This document shows, in pieces, positions 25,195-37,716 of a DNA stretch of 64,000 bases. How positions within the stretch are numbered: position 1 is the stretch's first letter; the number at the start of each line of letters is the position of its first letter. The notes below the pieces were generated by a model that saw nothing but the letters and a program-made list of their open reading frames with translations, was not told the DNA's origin and made no database searches. The translations under genes were made by a program, and so were the position numbers. Source of the DNA: Camarhynchus parvulus (Eukaryota > Chordata > Aves > Passeriformes > Thraupidae). Where the stretch lies: positions 3,634,501 to 3,698,500 of the forward strand of contig NC_044600.1 of assembly GCF_901933205.1 (NCBI RefSeq), given 5' to 3'.

Positions 25195-25300
25195 ATCAAA
25201 GGGAGGTTTTTGGGAAAGAGGGAAGTGATTAGTGGAGTGCCACAGGAGATCAGTATTAGGACCAATTTTGTTCATTTTATAAGCCAATGGTCTGGAAAAA
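25195..25300 (+). pseudogene. Fossil of CR1 LINE reverse transcriptase (ORF2 fragment)
   Basis: On the plus strand AGTGGAGTGCCACAG (25231-25245) reads SGVPQ. After one extra base the frame shifts, and 25250-25273 reads SVLGPILF. Together these match the GVPQGSVLGP(I/V)LF block of non-LTR reverse transcriptases, ahead of the catalytic FADD motif. The next codons soon reach a stop (TAA), and AATGGTCTGGA at about 25286-25296 matches the INDLD-type segment at DNA level. It is an old, frameshifted, non-functional piece. How far the element extends on either side cannot be told by eye. Confidence 0.75.
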
Positions 25301-27776
25301 AGAAAAGACCATGCAGCCAAGGCATAGCACACATCTAGGTTCCTGTGTTGGGAGGCAGTGGCAGGCCATGAAAAACAAGGGCAAAATTCAGAAAGATTTA
25401 TCCAAGATTCAGACAGATAAGGAGCTATCATTTTAGTTGAGTGGATATGAATTGTATGGAAAGACTCAGCAGAAGAGAAATAATGTATGGAAAGACTGCA
25501 GGAGGATGTTGCTTCACTGGGAAGTGTGTGTTAAGGGAAATATTTGAAATAATTTACTGATTTTGAATGTGAGTGATTTGGTTTATTTCACTTTTTCAGT
25601 GAGGAAGACAGTTGGTTTAAACTCCATATATTTAAAAGCTTATGTGAAAATTAGATTGAAATGTTTTCCTAAAATGCAGTATTTTCAATTTTCAAGCTTA
25701 TTAGTAGAATGAAGATCCTGCGTGGTTCTCACCTGTTGTCTCACACAAACCATGGGACCATGGAAATAAGATCATGTTACAGAAGTGGTCAGAAGGAAGG
25801 AATGGCTCTAAAGGGAATGCCTGGTGGAAAATACTGGAATGTGGATAATTTTAGTGGAGATTTCAGCTCATTGACTAAAAACTGAAAATTAATCCCATTT
25901 TTTACTAATTTCAAAATTCTCCTGTTCTGTTTAGCAAAGGGATTAAGGAGGTTCCAGAACCCAAAGCATGTTTACTTTTACTTGAACATTAGCAGAAATG
26001 GCAATTGCCAAAGAGCACAAATGTCTCTGCAGCAATTGTTCCAATTAAACAACAGAGCCATCATTAGAGAATCATTAAACTTCGAGCTTACAACATTTCT
26101 TTATTGAAATAACATGTTCTACAAGCTACCACTGCAATATTTTGGCTTAAGCTATGCAAGAGTTTATTATAACTGAAATTTAATTTAAAAAATAAGCTCT
26201 AAGCCAAGTACCCTAATAAGAAACTATCAGGCTACTTAAGGAGATAAAATAAACCTAAACACTGCCAGAAATTGGGATAATTCCTACTGAAACCTCTTCC
26301 TGAAAATTGAGTCATCCCAGTAGTTATTGCATGGTTTTCCATTTTTTAATGTTTTTCCCCTAAAGCTTCACTTTTAGTTTAGAAGGAGGTATTTGTCTAG
26401 GGTAGCTCATGGGCAGTGGATGATCTGCTATTATTAAGCTTTTACCACCAGAGAGTTGCTTTCTCTCACTTACTCTGCCTTTAATATTTTTTCTGAAGCA
26501 TCTAAAATTTGCACAGTTTGTTCAGAACACTTGAGTCTGCACAGGTATTTTTTTTTATTCACAAGCCCTAGTTGTATATCAATGCCTGCAAAGATTGCAG
26601 CCTGATCCTTGTCCTAAAGACATTCAAACACAAAAATTAATCTCGTGCTTTGGAGGCTATTGGAAATTTGACCATGAGAATTACTGCTTATTCAGTTGTG
26701 CTAATTCCTTCTTCAATCAGTATGAAAACTCAGTGCCTTAATTATTAGCATAATTAATGTTTTAGGAAATGAGAAAATGATTAGCTCAGAGTTGCTTTAT
26801 GCTGCATGTCTCTCGTAGTGAATAAACAAGAATCCTCAGCACTGGATGTGAGCAGATTCAGTTGCCATGGGCTGAGAGCTCCAGAGCCAGCGCTCAGAGC
26901 TGCCCAATTTCCCTGCCCAGTGCTATTGAATATTGCCTGGTGATGAAGTGCCTCTCCCTGAGAGTTCCAATGGCAGGACGAGTCATTTCATCTTTGTCCA
27001 AATAATGGTGTGTTTTGTTTTGGGTGATATCTGGCTTCTGAGGCCAATAAATGCCTTTTCTGGTGGATGGATATTTTATGTGAGGCTGTGTATTCCCTTT
27101 GAGTTATGTGGAATTATCAAAGAAAACCAGAAAAGTGTATTTTTTCCAAAGGTTTGTAATTGTTTTCATCTTTTTTTTATATTTCTGCTTCACCTTTTGA
27201 GCCCTATAAACTGTGATGGTCTTCTTTCAGCAAAGGTTGAAGGGATCTGTTTCATTTTTAAAGTGTTTTATTTCTTATTTCCTATCGGAGCAGGGAATCA
27301 AATGGGGCTGTTATGGAATGTTTTTCCTAGTGGCATTCGCTGCCTTTGAGCTCCCCATGAGATGAGTGGGCTTGAGGAGTGAAGCATCCTAAAACACAGC
27401 TCCTGGTCCTGTGTGACTGCAGGCAGAGAGCCCTGATGAGCCTGATTATGTGTGGGTTCATTAGGGATCTCCTGGAGGAGGAACATTAAAGCCATGGAGT
27501 GTCTCTGGTTGAAACTCGTTGTGTCTTAAAAATACAGTTTTGTACAGGTCTTTCCTGACTTGACCAACATCCAGCATCTTTAACATCTGCCTTTTCGAAG
27601 ACATTTGCTCCAAGTTCACTCTTGTGCCTTTAGGAGTAGGAAACAACCTTCTGCACATTTCTGGCCAGTCTAGGTCCTCACTGAAATTCCAAGCACTTGT
27701 GCCAGCTTGGAGAACAAGGAATCCATGGCCAGCTTGAGAAGGTGACCTTGGTTTTCTTCTTGACATGTTCCTCTTA
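25301..27776. other. Non-coding stretch, no gene seen
   Basis: About 25301-25440 may continue the CR1 relic but I cannot align it. The segment 25990-26280 is unique-looking and AT-rich. A 138-codon open frame (26933-27349, plus) and a 101-codon one (27461-27766, minus) show no family motifs and are not called. Confidence 0.55.
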
Positions 27777-27830
27777 ATTTTTTTTTATTTATTTATTTAT
27801 TTATTTTTTATTATTATTATTATTATTATT

Positions 27831-27877
<47 letters not shown>

Positions 27878-27880
27878 ATT
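27777..27880. repeat. Compound microsatellite (ATTT)n (ATT)n (ATC)n
   Basis: A T run passes into ATTT repeats (about 27786-27808), then ATT repeats (about 27808-27830), then about 15 ATC repeats (about 27831-27876). Each block differs from the previous one by a simple unit change, as expected when one microsatellite seeds another by slippage after a point mutation. The long uninterrupted ATC block is probably length-polymorphic. Confidence 0.95.
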
Positions 27881-27887
27881 TTTATCA

Positions 27888-27920
27888 TTTTTATTTCCCA
27901 TTTAAGATGGGAAATAAAAA
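27888..27920. repeat. Perfect hairpin next to microsatellite, 14-base arms
   Basis: TTTTTATTTCCCAT (27888-27901) and ATGGGAAATAAAAA (27907-27920) are exact reverse complements around a 5-base loop (TTAAG). It lies 8 to 10 bases after the ATC tract, so replication stalling in the tract may have led to fold-back copying. Confidence 0.92.
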
Positions 27921-30900
27921 ATCTCTGTACCTGGAGGTGCAGATTCTCTTAAGAGTGTGACTGTGTGGGACAGGCACTAAAATTCTTTGTGAGAGAAATG
28001 TCCTGAGCTTTAAAAAAACTGAATATGTATCTTCATAACGGACTGTCCAAAAAAGTGTATGAAAGTGGCAGGATTTCACTGCAAATTCTTTAAGTTTTCT
28101 ATGTTTGCCTTTGTTTTTTGAGCCATTTGAGGTGTTACATATGTGAGTAACAGCACCAATATAGTCCGACCCACTTGTTCCAATCATTCTTGTGCTTGCC
28201 AATTTTCCTAGGTCAGATTTGGCTCAGTTTTATGTGTACAGCAAATTTTGGTTTAATTTGCTGTAATCTATAACTTGCAGATGAATATTTTAATTTTTCC
28301 TTGGGAAATAAAGCAGGAGAGTGGATTCTGAGACATAAAACCTGTGGAATAAAGCTGTGCAGTACCAGGGTGCTCGTGTTTTCTGGCAAGGGGCTTGTGC
28401 TGTCAGTGGCAGCTTAGGAGATGTTGGGTAAAACAGAGGAGTTGGTGATTTACAGGAAAATCCCAACAATCTGCATGGCCTGCTTTCAAATCCAGTGTGA
28501 GATATCTGCAACTTTGGCTTTTTGCTATTCACAGCCCCCAGACACAAAGTGAAATAAGATTTCAAGGTGTGGAAACTGAGTTTGGTTTAAAATCAATTAG
28601 CAGCTGTTCTCTCTGTTGGGTTTTCTACTTCCTTTTTTCCCTGTTCTAAATCACAATTTGTGTACTCTGAGGCCAGCAGGGCTCAGAGCACTGTTTCAGA
28701 CATCTGTATTAGCTGGGAAGTGCTATTGATTGTGTTTTTCTCTAAAACATCCTGCACTCTCTGCTCAGGTTTCTCACTGGCAATGAGCTCTACGTGCTCT
28801 GCAGTGCTGCAGCACCAGATCTTGGTCAAACACTTGTTTTGTAACGTCACAAGAACAGTGGAAAATTAAATGTTTATTGCAGAGTGAGGCAATACCATTG
28901 CTCATATTGTAGCGGGATGAGTCAATGTGATCTGATTCTGATGAAGACTTATGGAGTCTAAAAATAACTCCTCCCCAGAGCAGAAAAATATGTGAAAATA
29001 TACAGTCTATCCCTTAAATCCTGAGCATTAAGTTAAATTAATAGAAGAACTTGTAGAGTGCATGATTGAATCCATGAGGGATGTAGTGTGATAGTGTATA
29101 TTTGCCTAAAAGCTCGCTCTGACAGCAAAAACAATGTACCACAGTATGTTTCTTTCTTATCTAATGGAAAGAATAACACACAGAGGCTCAGTTCTTGTAA
29201 TGAAAACCCCCACATTAATTTTATTTTTTGATGTGTCATTGTAATTCAAGAGATGTTTTTAATCTCAGGATTGCTAGGGCACAATAAACCATTTAAAAAG
29301 TATTTGGCAAAGATCCCTGTGCTTAGCAACAGCTCCTTTCATTTAAAACTGTTTTTTGAACCAAGCTATTCAAAGCTTTGTTCCACTTATTAAAATAAAG
29401 TATCTTACTTCAAACAAGTGTTTCAGAGAACATAATCAAGAGGAGAGCATTCAAATACAATGCACAAAAAACATAAAAGGTAGCAGCATGAAAATCTCCA
29501 GGACTTTGTGTGTTTCCTTGTTTTTCATTAAGAAAAACTGTATAAAAAATATACTCACTACCTTATTTCCCTTTGTGCCTTTATGGGATAGTTAATATTA
29601 CGTTTCTTACCACGTTCTGAAATTTATTGCTAGATTGAAAGTAAAATTTAAAAGCTGTGCAGTATTTTAGTGAATGAAATATTGCATTAGTGGTGTGTTT
29701 TCCAGTCACCTAGGTGGCATAAGACAGCACGAGAGGAGCTAAATATAGACTAAAATCTATTTTTTGCTGTTGGCTTTGTGCTCTGCTGTGAACTGCAGTG
29801 TCAATTCATGGCACAGTGTCGCCGTGGAAGCTTTTTCCAGTAAGGTGAAGACAGGCTGATCTTCATTATGTAACTTCACATTAAGAATTTATTTCAGGTT
29901 TTCATTAATGTCATTTTGGTTCAGCTCTGCCTAAACTTTGTTTGCTTTTGATAGCAGAGGCATTGCCAAGGCAATGATGGCTCCAGGAGCAGCCCAAATA
30001 CAGTTTTCCTCCACAAGTGAAGGGATGTTGCTCCTTCCTTTGTGTTTCCTTGTTCACCTGCACACTTTAGAAAGCAGGGATGAATTCATCATGCCGGGAT
30101 TGTCTTCTCTGAAGAGATTCCAAAGTACATTTTGTGGGATGCCAGATGCTTTTCCTGCTCCTGAGTGCTCAGTTCTCTCTGAAGCTAAGAGAGGTTGAGG
30201 CGAGGATGAAAGAGGACTGAGCATAAAGAATAATCTTGTCCTGCAGATTTTGCTGTTTTTAAATTTTGTTTAGAAATGAGAACCCCAGACTTGAAAAATT
30301 CCCCATCAACAGAAGGGCCCGGATCTGTGGCTCTGGCTCAAGCTCTGACCTCATTCCTCAGGCTGTGGTTGTAGGGCTACAAACACAGCCAACAAAGTTC
30401 CTACCCCTCCATGGTTTCATGGGAAACTATCCTGACCATTGTGGATGTAACTGATAAAATTGTCATAATCCACCAGAACTTTGGGGGTAGAACCTGAAGA
30501 GGAGCTTTGAATAATGGTAACTCTGCGTAGATCAGGCTGTATAACTTTTTCGAGATGGCAGTGACTGTAAAATCAATGCAATTTTTGATCTCACGTTGTG
30601 TGGGCAGAAAAATGGTTATTTCCAAGATGTTAAAAAGCTAATCTATTCTGTTAAGTTTTTGTATCTTGCATAGATATAGCTGATTTCTTTTTTTTTTCTT
30701 TTAATTTTACAAACCAAGTTGGGAGCCTTGACATTTATTGGGCCCCCATATTTTTCATTTATATTCTCTCTAGTCTTCACCATCTGTTATGACAGTAAAT
30801 AAGTTTCAAATAAGCCATATCTTCCTCAGCATGAGTTGCTTTTTCTGCAAAAAAAAAAATTAAAGTTGCAGTTGGATGTGATATTTGAAGTCACAGCTTG

Positions 30901-33900
30901 TCTTCAAATATTTAGTAGCGTATTCCTGTGCCAAGGGATATCAATCTGCCATTTGCCTTGCTTACAGTATAATAAAGATTATCCAAGCCCTTCTTTCATA
31001 GATATGTCAAGGCTTTTAATTACTATAGCTCAGGAAGTAGCTCTTTCCACGGGCTTTTTCCATTTTGCTTTGGATTAATATGGTTCCTTCTTCTCTTTTT
31101 GCACATTAAATTCCTAGAGGATGTAGTGTCTGATTTTGGTGGATGTGATCTTCCCTTACAAATAAATTCTTTGGCTATACCAGCAGCACTTTTGCTGTTG
31201 TAGAAGTCAGTGCTTGATGGATATTTCAGATGTTGGTACAAAAAACTCAGGAAATTCTGCACAGAAGTTGTTGGGATTTTTAGTTCTGGTATAGACAGGC
31301 TGAGGGTAAATTTAAAGGAAATTCTTTTTGTAGCTTTCCTTTATTCCATACAAGAACACTCCATTGAGAAGGGTTGAGACTTGGAAGTCACCTTTGTACC
31401 AACATGCCACTTTGCTTTCAAATTTATCTCTTCCCTGGATTATGAGTATTGTATCACAAATATTGTGTCACATGGAGACATTTTCTTCATCCTTGGAGGA
31501 CTGTGGTGCAAAACCACAGGTTGGTTTCACTGTTGTCTTCTAAACTGCAACAAATCACTCTGAAACTCTCTCAAAGTAGCTCCTCTGACAAGGAGGAAAT
31601 TTCAACCCATTCCACTCAAAACTGAAAATACTGCTAGAACAGCAAACATTAATGTTTCATATGGATTGTGTTTTTTTACAGATTTACCTGTTCCCAGGAG
31701 ATTCCCAGGTGTGTTAGAGGTTTTCCAGGATAAACCAGGAATAAATTCTCCTTGTCCCTTCCACCCATCACATGTAATTCTGTGGCTCCAACTGGCCCCA
31801 TCCCAAATTATCTTTTTGCCCCATCCTTTGATATTTCTGAAGGTTGCACTTTTATTTAGTGAGTGGATTTTAAAATCTGCATCTTTCATCAGCAGGAACT
31901 GATACTTCCAGAATGGCACCAAAGAGAACATTGTGACTGAACATCAGCTCTGCAAAACAAAAGGAGGTTGGCTGCAGTTTGATTTATGTGGAAAGACTCA
32001 GGCAAATTCTGCACCAGCCACGACATTCATTATGCAAAGGTACTTTTGAGTAAAAAACAGGTTTTACAGCATTAAAATAATGTTCCTCTTATAGTCAAAC
32101 CTGATGCACAGTAAAGATTAACCCTTTTGTTTGTAAGAGGATTTCACTTTCATTTCAATGTTCATAAGCTTCTGACTATAAAAGTAAAGCTTTTATTTTT
32201 ATGTATGTAATTGTTTTTCCTTTTCACCTGTAAATAGAGTAATCGCACTTTTTTATGATTTTCCAGTATTAGATTAGTTTTATAGCATGTTCTGAAATTT
32301 CATTCTCTTTCAGCATCAATCTTTGTTTTGTTTTTATTACAGAATTATACTTACAAATAACATCATTTCATAACAATAAACATAAAAATACAATGCAATA
32401 TAGCAGTTACAGCTTTATAGAGTAAACATTTCATTTGGAAGAAAAGTCCACTCTCACACTATTATTTTACAAAAGTAGCAAGGTCAGAAACTCTGAGGGT
32501 CAATAACAAAGCTGTTTATATCCTAAAATGAAGGGACAAATATTCAGGGGTCAATGACTACACCTGTGAGAAAACACAGAAAGAGGGTTTCTTGTCCACA
32601 GCTTAATTTTTTTTTTTGAAGAAGGGGTCTTGGACAAAAAACTGATTTTCAATTTGGAGTTAATGTACAAGGTAGGGTAAATTGTATCAAAGCCAAATGA
32701 TATTCCACAAAATTAAATTTCTTTCACCTGACGTTGCTCAGTGCCAGGTATTTCAAGAGAATTAAAAATTTTCCATGCTACTTTTGCAGACTAAGCACAC
32801 TCTGGATAGTGTAGAAAGATGGCAAATATGAAGTCAGAAGGTTAGTGCAAGGCAGGAGTTGCTTAAGCACAATAAATTTTTCTTAGATTTAGAAGAATTT
32901 TCCAAGGTGCTGAATAGAAATAGGTGTGAAAAGAAGAAATAGCAGTCAGGAGATTTGCAGTAGGGAAGGGTTTTGCCTTAGATGAGGATATCTCTTGATC
33001 TGATCACTGACCAAATTCTTTCTTCTCTAAATACAGATTTGCTTATTTAAAACACTGTGCTGGACCAGCATCTTTTCCTAGCTTTCTTTTACAGTAGTTG
33101 TAATATTAAATTAGAAATATTTTTGGAATTATATCTCTGTCAAATAGAAACCTTACAATTAGAAAGATCTTCTGGGCTAAGAGTCCAATTTTCTGATAGC
33201 TATATGCTATTTTGATTTTGTCACTTTGCAATGCAAAAATGTACTTAAATTTACACTGAAGAATTAGAGAATTCTTTTAGAATTACATTAATCTTAATTG
33301 AGGAGTTTTGTCTCATGATACAGTGCAAGTTTTTTCCCACATGGATTGGCTCCCTCTGAGGTCCCTGGCACATGCTGTAAATTTTTGTCTCTGGTGCTCA
33401 GCTAAAGCACTTCCATTTTCCTAAGGTAACGTTTCATTTTTCAAAGATTCTTCTTTAGAAACCCAGAATCTGTTTGCAAGTCTCTCAAATCAGAGCCTTT
33501 TCCTAGATTTACTTTATTTCTTCATTTTTAAGTCATAGCAAAGAAATGCTAAGCAAAATGGAACAAGGTGAATTTTCCTCGCACTGTCTTTTGCAAAGTT
33601 TGTTGTCTCTTTTTTCCTTATTTCCAGTATTTACAAGCTATGTCTTTAATTATGGACCACAGATGCCACTTCCCAGCTCCAATTCCCTTTTTCTGTTCAT
33701 TTCTAGTCAATATATGTGATTGATATTGTCAGTTTTGCAGCACTTTGTCCTTTTTCTGTCCTCTAAGTCACCAATACTTGCCCTGAGACCCTGTGAACAG
33801 TTTTCCAGCTGGCAGATGATCAGTTCCTGCTAATTTGAAAGGCTCCGTTTTACTCAGTGCTTCCTGACCTCCTCTTATTTCTCCATTCTAGGCTGAGATT

Positions 33901-36900
33901 TTACCTCTTTCTTGTTTATATTTGTGGCAGCCCCATCCCTGCCTGGCCATGGAGGGAGGGTGGGTGCACAAGGCTGAAGGTTTCAGCCCATAATTGTCAT
34001 TTGTTGGTGATGCCATTGAATATGGAAGTGCTGAGCCAGTGTTCCCACTGCTGGCCTGCTCACAGCCCAGCTTCTTCTTTTGCTCTAATAACTTCAGTGT
34101 TTCTTGGTACTTGTCCCTGCGTCCTTCTGAGAGTAATCCCATGTTATTGCATGACCTGCTTTCCCTGTGCTTCTCTCTGTGACATCAGCAAGTATTTCAC
34201 ATTTGGAGTGCTCATCATTTGATCTACCTGCTTAAAATCAACAGATTTTACTTTGCTGCGTTTCTTTTTTTAAGGTTCTGAACTTTCTCATCCCGTTCCC
34301 CTTGCTTTATATCTAAATTCTCAACAAGCTTCTTCCTATAAATATAAAAACCTTTTTTTTTTGTAGTACCTCCTTCAGTTGCAAAAGCTGTCATTGATGC
34401 TTTATAAGAATTTGCAGGCCAATTTGTGTTTTATTTCCTTTACAAACAATAAAATCTTCCTGTCTTGGCAAAATCTTTTTTAGTGATTCTACCAGTGTCT
34501 CACAAAAACCCCAAAAAGCCTCACCCAACCTAATTTTCTTGCTCTGGTATTCTGTAGTAGATATTTATCATGATAAATGCACGTGTTCTTTATCCTTGTA
34601 TGTAATCTTGCTCTTTGCATTGCTGATCTTGAAGTAAATATATAAAGTGTTGTCTTATAACAGAGACAAATGATGAGGCAGAAGAGGCAGAGCCCTGGAG
34701 TGCCATCCTTCAAAGTCCATCTCTTGGAGGCCTAATTCAGCTGTAGGAGCAGAGAGGGCAACCTTGTAATATTTGCCCTTTGAAATGCTATCTTTCAGAG
34801 GTGACCTTTAAGCTAACTTGGGAGTCTGACAACCTGGGGCCTCAGCACAAGATCCTTCTCCCTGTCAGCCCCTCACAGCTGCTATCCCCTCTGCCTTTGT
34901 TCAAAATAGTCCCTCCTTCTGATTTCATCTGCCTGGCTTCATAACTTCTATAACTTCTCCTAAAATACAGTTAGCAGGCTATTCCCTTTCTCTTCCAGGT
35001 GCTTCTCTGAGTTTATGGTTCTGTTGTGTTCTTTACAGACCTTATTCCTTCTGGGTTCAATTTCTTCTCTCCAGTAACAAAACCTTTCAAGGAGATTGCA
35101 GTACTCTGGGGAGATTCATGGTCCCACAGCACTAAACACTCATTTTGGAACTTGAGCAAATGTAAACCATGAAGTTAATCAGGAAAGAGCCCAAACACTC
35201 TTGTGACCTGGCAGAAGTGAAATATCCATATGGCAGCATACAAAATTAGGGAAAACTATATGAAATGCTGTGGATGCTTTCCAAGAACAGAGGAGTCCCC
35301 ACTCCTCTGGATCACCAAATCAGCCATTGCCATCTCTAGCCATGACCATTGTCCAGGTGTGCTCGTGCTTGTCAGGCTGTGACAAATGCAGGTGCGTCTG
35401 ACAGCAGCTTTTAGGAATTCAGGCACCCATTTCCATAACTTTTGGAGTGCTGAACCAAAGCTATCCATTTAATAAACAAGCTACAGAAGTTAGAAGGCAG
35501 ATTCATACAAATGCAGCTGAAAATTCAGTAAAACTTTTTGTAAGAGATCAGGTCTGTATTACAAACTTCAGGAGCTATTTTTAGTTTCTTTAAAAGTATT
35601 GAAAGCTTTTTGGGGTCCACACTTCTCCTTAGGGCTACTTCACTGAAAATTCCTCCTGCTGAGGAATCCTGCTGGAGCTCCCACCTTCAGCCCTGGTGAC
35701 ACTTCCAAGATCCCTCAGAAGCTGAGGTTGTGTTTTCTGGGACACCACACATTTCCCCACAACTCCTGCAGCCAGGGCCCTTCTCCCACCCCATTTCTCT
35801 TCACTGTGCAAAAGCCTTAACCTGAGATGGAATTTTGGCCTGGACTTTGGCCTGGAATTTGGCCTGGAATTTCAGCGTTTTTCCAGTGCATTACCTGTCA
35901 GCCCTTTGTCCCTGGTCAGCCAGGCAGCAAATGGAACCCCACTCCTATCTCTGCACTTCTGCATTTTCTGCACTGAATTGTGTTCTTTGCCTTGTCAGTG
36001 GTTTGGGGTTTTTATCTGTACAGTTGTTTCCTTGGTTGACTCCAACGTGTTTGTTTTTCTAAATGATAGCCAACCCCTGTTTTGGTGTAGCTCCATATTA
36101 CTTCATCAATCACTTGAAGGGGACGTTGACACAGTGTTAGGTTTTTTTGAGTAAAACAAGGCTGGTTTTATTATTTTGTTGTGTATTATTTTCCACTATT
36201 CCCATTGGACTGGGAAAATTGAGTTTTCATAGGCCTAATCTTCTCAGCTAATATTATGAGCTAAAGCTAAGTAGCATTTGTTGGAAAACAAGAGGTTCAT
36301 TTTGTGCTCAACTCATTCTTTTGTTTGGTAGAGATGTAACAGGTACTGTGCAGGATTTCAGACCAGGCTTTTTTATTCACTGTATGGCTCAAGTTCTATT
36401 TAGATGGTTGCTATTTAACTGGTTGCTATTTATATTTCAAATATTGCAAATATTATGTTTATTTTTTAAAGAGAAGATTTTTGACTCAGTATCTATAGTT
36501 GAAATAATGTCATGTAATGCAAAGAAAAAATTTCTGAGAGTTGTGCAGGATGATCTGAAAGGGAAGAGACAACAGGAAAGAGAAACAGAATTTACAGAAG
36601 ATCCGAACAGAAAAAAACAACTCTGGTTTGGCCAGAAAAAGGCCTGTGACCATCAGATATGAATTAATTTGTTAGATGGATTAAAGGCCATGTGAAGGGT
36701 GGAAGGGAAATTGGTAAGATGGAGTCAAAAGTCTTTTCTCTGATGAAGAAGAGCAGCAAGTTTAGCAAAGTAAAAAAGTACTGGTGGGGCTGTAATTAGT
36801 AGCATGAGCAATATTTTGGGGAAAAGAGTAAAATGTATGAGTGGTTTCTGTTCTGGGAAGGAAGGAAAGCTGCCAGAGGAGAGGGTTGCTGGGTGTGTGA

Positions 36901-37583
36901 GACCGTGGATGGAGGCTGGGGAAAAGTGACACATTCACAGGGACTGTGGATTCCTGCAGGAAAGCAGAACACATAAAATCGGGTGCTGTTCCCCAAAATT
37001 GTCTGTTTTGCAGAGAATCTGAAGTGCTGAGGGGTTTGTGTAATAGATCTATGCAGGAGAGAGATGGGACAGGATCTCTGTTCAGGAAATCCAGAACGAG
37101 GGAACAGGGATGTCAGGCAAGATCAACTCTTTGGAGAGGAACCGCCTCATGTTTGGATGTTCTCCAGATGAGCTCCTGAACACACAGGGAGGAACTTTGG
37201 ACATTCTGCACATGCCAGTAGTGAGTGTGAGTTTTTATGGTGTATCCTTGTATTCGTGGCTGCTTCAATTAGACTTTCTAGTCTTTTCAAATTCTCATCA
37301 GGTAAGAATTTTTAAATGTTTCTAAAAATTTTTACATTGTCTTTCTCAGACCATAATTACAGATAAAAGCAGAATTTTTTTATGAAATAGCATACACTTG
37401 TCAGCAGTATAGTTTCACCTTTCCCCCCCATCATTCTATGATAACATTTATTTCCTGATTACACCTGTTCAGCTACGTTGGATCTGCCTCCTGACAAGTT
37501 TAATACAGTTGATGGCATTGATTTAGAACTGTGTAGTCTATGAGTGGAATTTTCATTTTCTTATGAAAATATTAGAATGGCTA
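27921..37583. other. Long non-coding stretch, no gene seen
   Basis: Almost 10 kb of AT-rich sequence without a recognisable exon, RNA gene or repeat family. Small items: an AP-1-type TGAGTCA at 28918-28924 and a MEF2-type CTAAAAATAA at 28958-28967; a 10-base-arm hairpin at 30881-30911; a threefold GGCCTGGA(A/C)TTT repeat at about 35839-35871. Open frames at 33857-34222 and 36321-36662 have no family motifs. Confidence 0.55.
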
Positions 37584-37661
37584 GAAAATTTAAGTTTTTT
37601 AAACAAGTTATATTACATTGAAAAAATGTTATATAACTTGTTTAAAAAAACTTAAATTTTC
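37584..37661. repeat. Near-perfect long hairpin, 36/37-base arms (first of an overlapping pair)
   Basis: Bases 37584-37619 pair with 37625-37661 around a 5-base loop (GAAAA). The arms differ by one substitution near the loop and by one base in a T run (6 against 7). The final 4 bases (TTTC, 37658-37661) are also the first 4 of the next hairpin. The few differences suggest a slightly older event than at 9037-9118, or slippage in the T run. Confidence 0.95.
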
Positions 37662-37716
37662 AAGGTTTAGTCCCAAGGCATATGTATTTCATATGCCTTG
37701 GGACTAAACCTTGAAA
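37658..37716. repeat. Perfect hairpin, 27-base arms (second of an overlapping pair)
   Basis: Bases 37658-37684 and 37690-37716 are exact reverse complements around the 5-base loop TATTT. The arm sequence, which includes GGTTTAGTCCCAAGGCATAT, is not AT-only, so chance self-complementarity is out of the question. Because it shares TTTC with the preceding hairpin, the whole block 37584-37716 starts and ends with GAAA. Confidence 0.97.

Noticed and set aside
27461..27766. 101-codon minus-strand frame with charged composition
   Set aside because: No domain, splice context or family similarity that I recognise, and it is short enough to be chance.
28918..28967. AP-1-type TGAGTCA and MEF2-type CTAAAAATAA close together
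   Set aside because: Single short motifs of this kind occur often by chance in AT-rich DNA and nothing else supports an enhancer here.
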